Assembly: GCA_964531805.1 (NCBI GenBank)
Contig: CAZHGE010000004.1
Span: forward strand, 1 to 64,000
DNA length: 64,000 bases
Direction of reading: 5' to 3'
Source of the DNA: RGIG8767 sp964531805
Lineage (GTDB): Bacteria; Bacillota; Clostridia; Lachnospirales; Lachnospiraceae
Shown here: in pieces, positions 47,001 to 54,817 of the stretch
Position numbering within the stretch: position 1 is the stretch's first letter
Layout: each line of letters opens with the position of its first letter
Notes under the pieces: model-generated
The model's database searches: none
The model's input: the letters and a program-made list of their open reading frames with translations, nothing else
Told to the model about the DNA's origin: nothing
Translations under genes and position numbers: made by a program

Positions 47001-50000
47001 AGGCTGGTTTGTAGTTGGTTTTGATGGAACTGAGGAAGAAGTGCGCGTATTTACACATGGCACTTATAAAGTAAAAAATAAAGAAATTCACTGTGGTGAG
47101 ATCATCGAAAATGTTAAGTTATATTCTTCCAATAGTGGGGAAGCGGGAACTTATTCATTTGAAAGTGGTTTTGAAACATTACAGGATGCGTTAACAGAAA
47201 TTGATAAATTAGCAGTAAACGATGCTTATTATCGGATTGAACTGGTTAATGCAGAGGAAAATGTGGCAACCTTTAGCAGTAAAACACCGACTTTCCCATC
47301 CAAAACGAAGGGAATTACGATTGCTGGAGACAGTGAACTGGCGTCACCATATTTTTATTTCAAAGGAAATCTGTCATTTAAGAGTGATACAACCTTTGAG
47401 GATATGGTTTTTGTACCAGAGACAAAGAGTTCTATTTCTTTAGGGAATTTTGAACTTCACTTGAAAAACTGTGCTGTGGACATTTCACGTTCCGGTGTGG
47501 AATTCAGTGGTATTACAGGCTCCGGTGTTAATGGCACATCAGCCTTAATCTTGGAAGATACTGTGTTAGCAGTAGCAGGAAATGTAAATAATGTAGGGAA
47601 ACTTTTGTTTGCAGGAGAAGCAGCCGCAGAGCCAGACTCTTCTGTTGCAACATTCGCCCTTTTGCGTTCAACACCGGCTTATCCAAGGTTGACTGTGGAT
47701 GGCAGCGTTAATGTGGGTAGTGTAGTGTTGGAAAAGGAAGGTTATATTACAGGACTTGCAACAGTAGCAAGATCAAATGGGGTGGTAACAAAGGTTACAC
47801 CACAGATTACCATTAATAAAGATGTAACTTCCAATGATGGACATACATTGTATCTGGATTTACGGGAAAAAGTATCGAATGGGTTTGAAAAACTTAATTT
47901 TGATGAAATGACCGATATTTTAAAATCAGGTATTCCATTAGCAAAGGCATTATATACAACGTATCCAAATATCAAGGCGGAACAGAGAAATGAAGAGCCT
48001 GCTCTTGTAAAATCAGGAAGTTATCTGACTTATTTTGAAGATGGATATGGAGTGGTTCTTTCCTATGAAGGAAACGTGACGGCAGCGGACGGAACTATAA
48101 ACTGGCAGACTGTTCAGATTCCATGCCGTACATTTGCAGATGCTGTGACAGAGATTAATAATCAGAAGACAAAACGGGATTATACGATTATCTTACAACC
48201 TGCAATTACGGAGATTTCAGGTGCAGATCAGGGTGGTGCAGTACCAAAGGCACTTGCGATGCCGAATAAAAATTATGTAGATACTCTGACGATTCAGGCT
48301 CCGGAAAATAACGATGCCGTGAAACTTGGTTTTATCAATAATATTACGCTTACAAGCCCTGTGGTGTTGGAAAATGTTCAGTTTGTACAGATGATGAAGG
48401 TGGGCTCCGAATACCAGACTTCTGATTTTGCAAAGGAGAATTTCCCAGGAGCATTGACCTTTAATACGGCAGGTTTTGCGGTGACAATCAAAGGAGAAAA
48501 TACATTTAATACGCCGCTTGTGATGAACGGCAGTAATAAGACGGTTCTTACCTTTGATGAAAATGGAACCATTACCACATTGACGAATGGGTATGAAGTA
48601 CAAAATTCATCCGTTGTGGAAAATGTGATTTATGGTTCTTTGTCCAACATGGATACGGTAAATGTAAATGATTGTAATTTAACATTGCATGCATATAAAA
48701 CATCACCGACAGCAACTTCTTATACAGAAAGTAAGAATAAGATTACAACGGTAAATGTTACTGGAACTGAGGCAGAAAATAATGGAACCACCGGAAATAT
48801 TACAGTGGAAAGTCCATTGTCCAAAGGTGAATTTGTGGTTACCAATTACAACAGTAAGGATGGAAAACTGTTCGTAGAAGGTAAGGTAAACCTGAAAAAT
48901 GTATCTTTGGAAGGCGATGCAGTAGCAGCAATTCATGCAGATACAAACTTTGACATTACTGGAAATCTGATATCGCGCAGTAACTATGCCCTTTTAGAAA
49001 CACGTTTAAAGGGCGCAGGCAAAGAGCCGTACCTGAATATCAGCGGAAACGTTGTAAGAGTGGGAGATACAACAGCAATTGAAGTGGCCGTATATCCTGA
49101 GATTGGGGCAGCAGATACCAATTCTTATGTGGATTTGAAAAATGTTTCAGGTGGCAAGGCACAACTTTTAACAGCTAAAAGTGCACAGTCGGCAGACTTT
49201 AAGCTGAGTAACGGTAATTATTCTGGTGGAGAATATAGTGCAGAAGATCCGGTAAATACAAACGGCTATATGCTGTTAAAAGAAGGTGGCAAGATTTATG
49301 TATATAATGGAGAAAAAGTAAATCTTGCAGTATATAAGGGTGAATACGCTGGAGCGGATACTTCTGAGTTATTAGGCTATTATCCTTCCTTTAAAGAGGC
49401 AGCTGCGGATGTGGATGCCTTGAAGGATAAAACACAGGCATACACATTTGTTTTGACAAAAACAAATGGAACATTAGCTACACCTGTTAGCGTAACGCTT
49501 CCAACGCAGGCGGAAAGTGTAACTGTTACAAGACTGGCAAATAGTAACAACAATGAGAAGGTTTATTTCAGTGGCAATATTTCCTTAAAGTGTGATACTA
49601 CATTTGAACAGATTGAGTTTGCGCCTGTAAGCAATAAAGCAGGAACTGCATTCTCAATTTCGACAGGTGCATATGATGTGACATTGCGTGACGTATCGGT
49701 AAGTACAGAATCGGATAAGATGGCACTTAAGGATATTTCAGGCAATGGTAAAGGAAATGTAACATTGGATTCACCTAATCTGGAAATGACAGGTGCGATT
49801 ACCAATGCAGCAGAACTGATTGTATCAGAAGATGCTTTAATTAAAGCAAATGTAAAAGCAGCAACGCTTTCCCTTTGTAACAGTGATGGCGTAGGAAATG
49901 CAGGCATAACCCTTTCGGTAAACGGTACAGTGACTGTGGATACGTTAGAAAATAACGGAACAGTACAGAATACGCTGGAGTATTCCCGTAATGCAGGCAA

Positions 50001-53000
50001 TAAGAATTCAAATCTTACAATAAATAAAGAGATTGTAAATGAAACAGAAGGAAATCAGGTTGTATTAAAACAGCAGGATGCTTATTCTTTAACAGCCCTG
50101 ACAAAAGTGGACGGAAAAGTCACTTTCGCAAATGCAGCAAAAGCACTTACATTACCAAAGGCTTCTACGGATAGTTTTGTGTTAGAAGCAGAGTGTGTTG
50201 CAGCAAATGGACAGACTTTATCAGTTAATAGCAACACAGAAGGCTATACAGTCGTAAAAGCTGACAAGGGTGTGTATGTTGCGGATAGCACTTTGAAAAA
50301 TGATATCGTGCAGTTAAAACGTACTGTTTATGGAACAGAAGATGAAATTGCAACAGAATCTGTAACAAACTGTCTTGATTACAGTCAGGCGGTTAATGAA
50401 ATCAACACATTAGCGGATGCGCAGTATATGCAGTATTCCTATGAAATTCAGTTCCTTGCATCGGGCTCTGATGCTAAAGGCGGCAGCCCAATTGACACCA
50501 ATGTAAAGGATGCTGCCCCATATGGAACCTTTACACTTCCTAAGAGCAATGCAAAGAAAGAATTGGTAGTAAAAGGTGTTGAAAATGGTACAACCATTAT
50601 TCCTTTCACTGGAAATATTTCAGGACAGGGTATGGTAACCATGCAGAATCTGGTATTAAATCCAGTGAAGAGTGGAACGGATTCCACACCAGCAGATACT
50701 AAGATTAGTATTACAGCGGATAAGACAGCAACAAAACTTACACTGGAAAATGTTTCAACAAATGAGCAAAGTGCTGTGGATGCGAAATCCACTGGATTTA
50801 TTGCAAGTATTGGTGGAACAAAAAATAAGACAAACGTTTCACTGGTTGATTGTGAAGGCCTTATTGTAAAGAGTGGTATCAGCAATATTGCTGCCATTTC
50901 ACTTGACAATACGAAACTTTTATCAGATGGAGCAGTTACTGTGGATCAGGTGGAACTTCTGCATAATTCTACATGGGATTCCTTAGGAAAGATGACCATT
51001 ACGGATGTTTATGTAGAGATTCCAGAAGCTGGTACATCGACTTCTTATATTGGAACGAAACAGGATAATAGCGGTAATTCCCAGTTTGTGGTAAATGGTG
51101 ATGTATTTGGTATTTTAGGTAATGAAGAGTCAGAAGAAATTGTTAATAATGCCACATTGTTATGTAAGGTATACGCAACCGATGCCACAATCGCAGATGC
51201 AGATGAAATTTTTGCATTAGCAGATAGTGTGAAGTATGTAAAAGAACCCGCACAGTATGCAGGAGTATCCTTAGTATCTGCAAAGAAGGCTGGTGCAGAC
51301 AAGTTCCGTGCATATGCTTTTAGAGCGGTTTCCCAGGATGGAAGTATTGCGGATAATAGTGAGAACATTACAAAAGATAACTTAGTTGCTTATAAAGATG
51401 GTGTCTATGTAAAGAACGGTAATATGGACAACATGCAGGTTAAGTTGCTTGAGTTTAACCAAGATGGAACTATATTATCTACTTCCTATGCAGCAACCTT
51501 TGAAGATGCGGTAACAACCATCAATAATAAAGCGGATATGACTGCTTATTATGAAATTGAGTTTATTCAGGCTGGTACGGAAGAAGAACCTGAAGTAGTG
51601 ATCCAGACGACCAAAAAAGGTACAGCCTATGGCGCACTTACGCTTCCGTCAAAGGCAGCAGGTGTAACCATTTCTGGATATGTAGATGAAAATCAGATTC
51701 CATGTACTGTAATCAAGTACACAGGTACATTGAAAGCCTCTTGTAACGTAACCTTTGAGAATATCCTTTTAACAGAAGGAAAGGCGGATACGAAACAACC
51801 GGATGGTTTTGCAGAAGATGGTATGATTACACCAGCTCCGGCAAATAATGTCACAATTACTTTTAATGAAAATGTGTACACCTATCAGAATTCTGTAGCA
51901 GAAAGTATTCAGGCAGAAAATGATTTGGTAATTGGTGCTGTCAATGCGGGAAAAGGTCATTTGGTATTTAACGGTCATACCGTTTTCACAGAAAAGACTT
52001 TAAGTATCGGCTCTCTTACATTATTAGATGGCGCAAGTTTTGATGCAGTAGGAAAAGTAACGATAGCGGATTTAATTGCGGATGCAAATGAGACAAACAG
52101 TCTTTCATCCGAAGAGGTAATATCCATTGGTAATATTAAAAATCAGAATGAAGAAGATGGTGCACAGACTGCAAATGTGCGCATCCAGTCTGATTTTACA
52201 AAGATAACCAAGGAAGGGGCATTTGGTAATTCGCAGTTGACAATTTCCGGTTTGGTGGAAGATGTGAACGTAAAACTGAATTTCAGAAAATACGTTCTGC
52301 CATCAAAGACATATGTTGACATGGAGCAGTCTGATTATGAAAAACTTCTGATGCAGACAGACGGCAAACCGGATGCTTATAAGAAACTGGCAGCCGTTCC
52401 TAAGGCATCTTTAGATTGGATTACAATTGCAGAAAAAGATGCAAATGTGATTTATGGAGCATTTGACCATAATGATAGTGGATCACAGAATTATTTGTAC
52501 AAATATGAAGCAGGTTTATATTTGACTAATTTACAGCCACTTGTTTTAGTTAATGGTTATAATGCACCGGAAGATAGTGGAAATGCTTATGTAAATGAAA
52601 AATTATGTTATCAGGCAGAATTCTTATCATGGGATCAGGCAGTAAAAGAAATAGAAAAGATTAATGATAAGACACGCTATTATGAAATGAGGCTGCTGGA
52701 TACCATTGGTTACAATTCAGAGAATCAGAAAATAGATTCTCCGATTGGTACAATAACTATGCCATCTAAGGCGGCAGAAGTATTTATTACCTCAGCGGCA
52801 GGAGAAGAAAATGGTATTTTCTTTACTGGTACAAATGTGACATTGAAATGTCCAACAAGGATGGAAAATGTCGGATTTACCTGTTTGAAAAAACAGGGAA
52901 GCGGTGTGAATATTTCTTATCAGCCAGTTACTTATACGATGAATATTGGTAACTTTGAACTGATTCAGAATGATATAGTAAATGAGTTCTGTAATGAAGA

Positions 53001-54801
53001 AACGGTTGCCTATAAAGTTTCCGGTTCTGCAAAGGGTATTTTTAATCTGGTATCCGATACATTTGGAGACAGAAGAGAATTTGCAGAAATCAAGGGAATG
53101 GATAAACTGATTGTGAATTACACAAATGCTCTGGCTGAAGGGGATGGATATGAGAATTTCACGGTAGACTGTTTAGGTGATGTGTCCGTGAAAAACATTG
53201 AAGTAACCAACAGTACGGTAGAAGCCAAAAACATGACAGTAAGTACACTTGCAACCTTGGATGAAGCGGCATTACACGCTGGCACATCAGCAGCTAATGA
53301 TGGTAAGATGACATTAAAAGACATTGCACTTGAGGACAACGGTAATGCCCTGCGTGCAGAACAGAATAAGAGTGGTGCAACACAGCTTACTATTAACGGA
53401 ACCGTAACCGAAACAGCAGATGCAACGGAAGATGCGCTGGCTGAGGGAACATTGGAAATTGCCTTGTATTATAATAATTATGAGAAAGGCAACAATTACC
53501 AGAAGCCAGTACAGTTATATGATGGTATGATATTATGTGCCGCACAAAAGGCGGCATCCAGCTTGTTCGTTCCGGCATATACAGAAATTGCGCAGAATGG
53601 TGATCTTATCAAGAATGGAATGGGCCGTGAGACAAATACTCACGGAATCTACAAATCTGGTAAAAATATTTGTTATGGCAGAATGAAAGATGATGAAATG
53701 CAGGATACCAAAGAAGTTCTCTTAAGTATCGGTGATTCAGGAATGACTACATATTTTACTACTTTTGAAGAGGCGGTAAAAGAAATCGATTCCTTAAGTT
53801 TATACAAAGATCCAACGGCTAAGACTAAGGAATACGAGGATTACACCATTACACTGCTTTCAGATGTAGAGATAGGAAATGATAAGAAAAACAATAGTTA
53901 TTCAGCACTTTCCCTTCCATCAAAAGCAAAGGAACTGACAATAGATGGTACTTTGAATGAGGCAAATGGACAGACGGGTTACATGATATCCTTTAATGGT
54001 AATGTATCTGTAAAATGTAATACAAAGTTTTCGGATACGGCATTATATCCAATTAAAAATGTAAAAGGTCAGGGAGTAAAAACAGCAGTAAACTATTCCA
54101 TTGGCAACTATACATTAGAATTAGACAATACCGTTTCTGAGGATGAAAAGGGTATGAGTTTAATTGCAAATGTAAGCGGTTCTTCTAAATCAGGTATTTT
54201 AAAACTGGCAGCGGGAGCAGAAAATCAGGTCAATGATATCAGCATCAGTCAGCTTACAGGTCTTAGGGAAGTAATATTAGAGGAATATACACAGTTACAT
54301 GTCGTTAAGAATTGCACTGTATACCAGCTGACATTTGATAACAGCGCGACTGATGAAACTTCAAACCAAGAAGGGCAGATGCAGGAAGTGCCGGCTGTGG
54401 AAGCAGAAGGTTTGCCGGTATTATCCGTTGACGGGGCATTGACAATGACGCTTGTAAATGCAGAAAATGCGGGTAAAGCAGATGATGTATATGGAATTGT
54501 CCGTAAGCCGATTGATTCCAAAATGACGGTCAATGGTTTGTATGAAGACCGTGACAAAGATAAAGAAAAAGAATATTATTCATTGTCCTTCCCGGAAAGT
54601 GATACTGACGGCTGTATTAAGGTAGAAGTAGTTGGTTCTCCTTGTCCGGCTGGAACGCTTGTTTTGACAGGAAAGTATTTACATTGGGAAGAGATTCAGG
54701 ATAATATGAAAGTGGTAAGTGTAAATGCGTCAAGCGAAGAAACAGAATGTTACACTTATACCCAGGGAACCAACCTTTATATAGGTGAAAAAGCAGATTA
54801 G
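41017..54801 (+). CDS. Giant exported repeat protein 4 with transglutaminase-like domain (4594 residues)
   Basis: ATG 41017 follows AAAGGTGG and begins a signal peptide (MRKRVLAVVLMITMLFGNTM, cleavage near SAA). A VSGN motif and a Glu/Thr/Ser-rich stalk (about 28-125) follow. Residues 125-720 are beta-rich and unassigned. A transglutaminase-like fold (about 780-930) has a complete Cys-His-Asp set: Cys868 in TGTCQAYALYLTRLL, His897 in NYHTYNIVQID and Asp915 in WYYYDATGG. From about residue 1354 there are nine repeat units (openings near 1354, 1708, 2049, 2370, 2788, 3118, 3492, 3868 and 4247) that match units 3-11 of giant protein 1 one-to-one and in order. A tenth, weaker match lies near 1000. 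The end (GTLVLTGKYL ... GTNLYIGEKAD) parallels the end of protein 1 (GTKIITGKYL ... GNDIYMGAEFVGN). No wall anchor is present. The domain could crosslink proteins or act as a Cys protease; this is inference. It is followed after 16 bp by the glucosaminidase gene. Confidence 0.87.
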   Translation: MRKRVLAVVLMITMLFGNTMSVSAAPSVSGNVVDVVTEEEGTLVETGESLSSEEESVEEESLTEEKGSFEEESSIVEDGSEEESSEETSSIPETTEEETTEEATTEEETTEEETVDELLTAAVSKNTTEKGPIYAGYFGLPSVLTPTVAPTSGYWEGDIIYGLGSVTGTNTSDLKLSNYCRTDVWKILDPDWDTNTALLWGAGAHVTTDFSSEEAITTKYLSTGESAWFTDIERAAIKNVRLLTESEATNTEYGYHFDETISGYMSTNIGSTPAIELNTEQVFMTLYSDYTSTPYKKFDVTQYENEVRKWNVIFKSDDTGFNATLPDTIPYNGYFTVDVTALGSLDYDKISMVIADESGQLLAHNSDIYDSEVTTGEFEFSTPSEIQPGKYTLYVFEEKEYQYVSNVVTKEIQVIGQSITNLSLDKQYYGQTRLAWEIENKRTEDPGTYTWVDIYRAESIDGVVGNYELVEESYGCSNTASSYTWWDSNVLLDENGSNRIYYYKVVMNGGSIDGCEAVSNKGVPYRSLSGDIEDYKRIYIAEKNNEEYVEVTGITMRPQEYRELYLVMEKEDGSIVVDEIVSTDQNGYSSDSITWCLYSAPATGSYISTEEDEEAENSGLKMIPINPDVEWTIGFAECSEEFVADKTYYIFVQRNISGIGRYWVQIPVKTAEAGDDAYTKLGECDLGVHLTAESLNQAMREDMVARKASGTYYVSQEGYYEWGGIDDVYDFAAEREGMLPEEGDYLKWQCFDPEKVVDHREGWLTQTPVYLQGQEWWKIELEQVYYTTAEQEAEVTQKIDYILTNENGGLNDLWKQYYRADGNYTTAERKAIADACCQYVYDNVNYIGTVTPKYHSAWSAIVNKTGTCQAYALYLTRLLREFGIRTKILTGTDANYHTYNIVQIDADKDEWYYYDATGGIKYKTESEFGRTKYQDMFVNNSMFIQNYISKIVGTPYEAGIYLYGDGELIGKYFEMIYAVWAMYDDVEIEGRENTRYTIKLMQDSIMSGYSPLSVAPEVSYCEVDLNGYQLTLANGGYFNVDCLKNGTLYQPLEAYPNETVFGCSNGSNKTAVYEDLTLNVQYCYGNFTVQADPDEDPEDARVICRNVKTSELSNFYATGNVYMDEDCSVNAVVSTELYGVGKEHDLALLGTINTEELFAYGNIDIGTLIVSERAYEVGSDSKIYNYWNKDYASATMNIYDEFNVKGHLGIFTADKSAEDSTKQDMQFNLVQLVDENNKVQKTGKFIVGSEGLNVNWDYAGVSGSVVFGKKIMRIADDAEDVVLEDLGYTKFDSGETIATIKASATDVPTSGFKLYNQAEKETIIRNGNTLIAARETVNVAHTDSVTGTELITKYTSLESAIASMATDFGSDKGTYTFTFVESAKMNANVTMPAFAQNAVFCAQTQDTEGNPVDITLDFNGYGISSAAVVEVEDSLKCINTSDSVSKWNMTGANGSDGYVIKLTGEFSGVDVSATKGTIVLETENEEFVDVDSTLSAGTVFVQSGKWNVGIVSATTFTNQAVAQVEEVKNITTLNNKAQAVLIVDTYTQKTTGITNLESGSKLLVKSNAKIYNTVIGGTTGTGTEPVYVYRMSDYTDKNGAEETANCSVAFEGKVTSTNEALQIAFGVLDPEADAESIIDGDGNLSELRPRTKLFTTSIKNFPVELFTVNQNTESPAYKDVYQQDTNIYVGREWIAVYAKQVNGDETELKRFIRWTDAAAYLETLANTQMEYVVEISEDVELFTDLTLPKKVKGITFRGSDTDETDSDSRITLTYTGDIKLASNTTFENIDLVATKYDSKSKTYTDYQSAVTLNGMTLTMANASARFTSITGNNKSKVVLGSAQVEVTKAVTSLGYLDMRVMENVEREELPYDTILTADNITVTDTLTMQSAKIDCVNKIALKNVVTKDDNNVLSYGGNTSKDGLTISGSVTADTAEGMTDETIIIRRTEVTSEGTRNINEQAKVRKNAIELQVKSMESAGYANGALICTAEKAGAGWFVVGFDGTEEEVRVFTHGTYKVKNKEIHCGEIIENVKLYSSNSGEAGTYSFESGFETLQDALTEIDKLAVNDAYYRIELVNAEENVATFSSKTPTFPSKTKGITIAGDSELASPYFYFKGNLSFKSDTTFEDMVFVPETKSSISLGNFELHLKNCAVDISRSGVEFSGITGSGVNGTSALILEDTVLAVAGNVNNVGKLLFAGEAAAEPDSSVATFALLRSTPAYPRLTVDGSVNVGSVVLEKEGYITGLATVARSNGVVTKVTPQITINKDVTSNDGHTLYLDLREKVSNGFEKLNFDEMTDILKSGIPLAKALYTTYPNIKAEQRNEEPALVKSGSYLTYFEDGYGVVLSYEGNVTAADGTINWQTVQIPCRTFADAVTEINNQKTKRDYTIILQPAITEISGADQGGAVPKALAMPNKNYVDTLTIQAPENNDAVKLGFINNITLTSPVVLENVQFVQMMKVGSEYQTSDFAKENFPGALTFNTAGFAVTIKGENTFNTPLVMNGSNKTVLTFDENGTITTLTNGYEVQNSSVVENVIYGSLSNMDTVNVNDCNLTLHAYKTSPTATSYTESKNKITTVNVTGTEAENNGTTGNITVESPLSKGEFVVTNYNSKDGKLFVEGKVNLKNVSLEGDAVAAIHADTNFDITGNLISRSNYALLETRLKGAGKEPYLNISGNVVRVGDTTAIEVAVYPEIGAADTNSYVDLKNVSGGKAQLLTAKSAQSADFKLSNGNYSGGEYSAEDPVNTNGYMLLKEGGKIYVYNGEKVNLAVYKGEYAGADTSELLGYYPSFKEAAADVDALKDKTQAYTFVLTKTNGTLATPVSVTLPTQAESVTVTRLANSNNNEKVYFSGNISLKCDTTFEQIEFAPVSNKAGTAFSISTGAYDVTLRDVSVSTESDKMALKDISGNGKGNVTLDSPNLEMTGAITNAAELIVSEDALIKANVKAATLSLCNSDGVGNAGITLSVNGTVTVDTLENNGTVQNTLEYSRNAGNKNSNLTINKEIVNETEGNQVVLKQQDAYSLTALTKVDGKVTFANAAKALTLPKASTDSFVLEAECVAANGQTLSVNSNTEGYTVVKADKGVYVADSTLKNDIVQLKRTVYGTEDEIATESVTNCLDYSQAVNEINTLADAQYMQYSYEIQFLASGSDAKGGSPIDTNVKDAAPYGTFTLPKSNAKKELVVKGVENGTTIIPFTGNISGQGMVTMQNLVLNPVKSGTDSTPADTKISITADKTATKLTLENVSTNEQSAVDAKSTGFIASIGGTKNKTNVSLVDCEGLIVKSGISNIAAISLDNTKLLSDGAVTVDQVELLHNSTWDSLGKMTITDVYVEIPEAGTSTSYIGTKQDNSGNSQFVVNGDVFGILGNEESEEIVNNATLLCKVYATDATIADADEIFALADSVKYVKEPAQYAGVSLVSAKKAGADKFRAYAFRAVSQDGSIADNSENITKDNLVAYKDGVYVKNGNMDNMQVKLLEFNQDGTILSTSYAATFEDAVTTINNKADMTAYYEIEFIQAGTEEEPEVVIQTTKKGTAYGALTLPSKAAGVTISGYVDENQIPCTVIKYTGTLKASCNVTFENILLTEGKADTKQPDGFAEDGMITPAPANNVTITFNENVYTYQNSVAESIQAENDLVIGAVNAGKGHLVFNGHTVFTEKTLSIGSLTLLDGASFDAVGKVTIADLIADANETNSLSSEEVISIGNIKNQNEEDGAQTANVRIQSDFTKITKEGAFGNSQLTISGLVEDVNVKLNFRKYVLPSKTYVDMEQSDYEKLLMQTDGKPDAYKKLAAVPKASLDWITIAEKDANVIYGAFDHNDSGSQNYLYKYEAGLYLTNLQPLVLVNGYNAPEDSGNAYVNEKLCYQAEFLSWDQAVKEIEKINDKTRYYEMRLLDTIGYNSENQKIDSPIGTITMPSKAAEVFITSAAGEENGIFFTGTNVTLKCPTRMENVGFTCLKKQGSGVNISYQPVTYTMNIGNFELIQNDIVNEFCNEETVAYKVSGSAKGIFNLVSDTFGDRREFAEIKGMDKLIVNYTNALAEGDGYENFTVDCLGDVSVKNIEVTNSTVEAKNMTVSTLATLDEAALHAGTSAANDGKMTLKDIALEDNGNALRAEQNKSGATQLTINGTVTETADATEDALAEGTLEIALYYNNYEKGNNYQKPVQLYDGMILCAAQKAASSLFVPAYTEIAQNGDLIKNGMGRETNTHGIYKSGKNICYGRMKDDEMQDTKEVLLSIGDSGMTTYFTTFEEAVKEIDSLSLYKDPTAKTKEYEDYTITLLSDVEIGNDKKNNSYSALSLPSKAKELTIDGTLNEANGQTGYMISFNGNVSVKCNTKFSDTALYPIKNVKGQGVKTAVNYSIGNYTLELDNTVSEDEKGMSLIANVSGSSKSGILKLAAGAENQVNDISISQLTGLREVILEEYTQLHVVKNCTVYQLTFDNSATDETSNQEGQMQEVPAVEAEGLPVLSVDGALTMTLVNAENAGKADDVYGIVRKPIDSKMTVNGLYEDRDKDKEKEYYSLSFPESDTDGCIKVEVVGSPCPAGTLVLTGKYLHWEEIQDNMKVVSVNASSEETECYTYTQGTNLYIGEKAD

Positions 54802-54817
54802 AAAGAAGTAGTAACAA

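Noticed and set aside
16909..54801. CRISPR-like or tandem DNA repeats in the giant genes
   Set aside because: The repeats are at protein level with 300-450 residue periods and low DNA identity; no short direct repeats with regular unique spacers.
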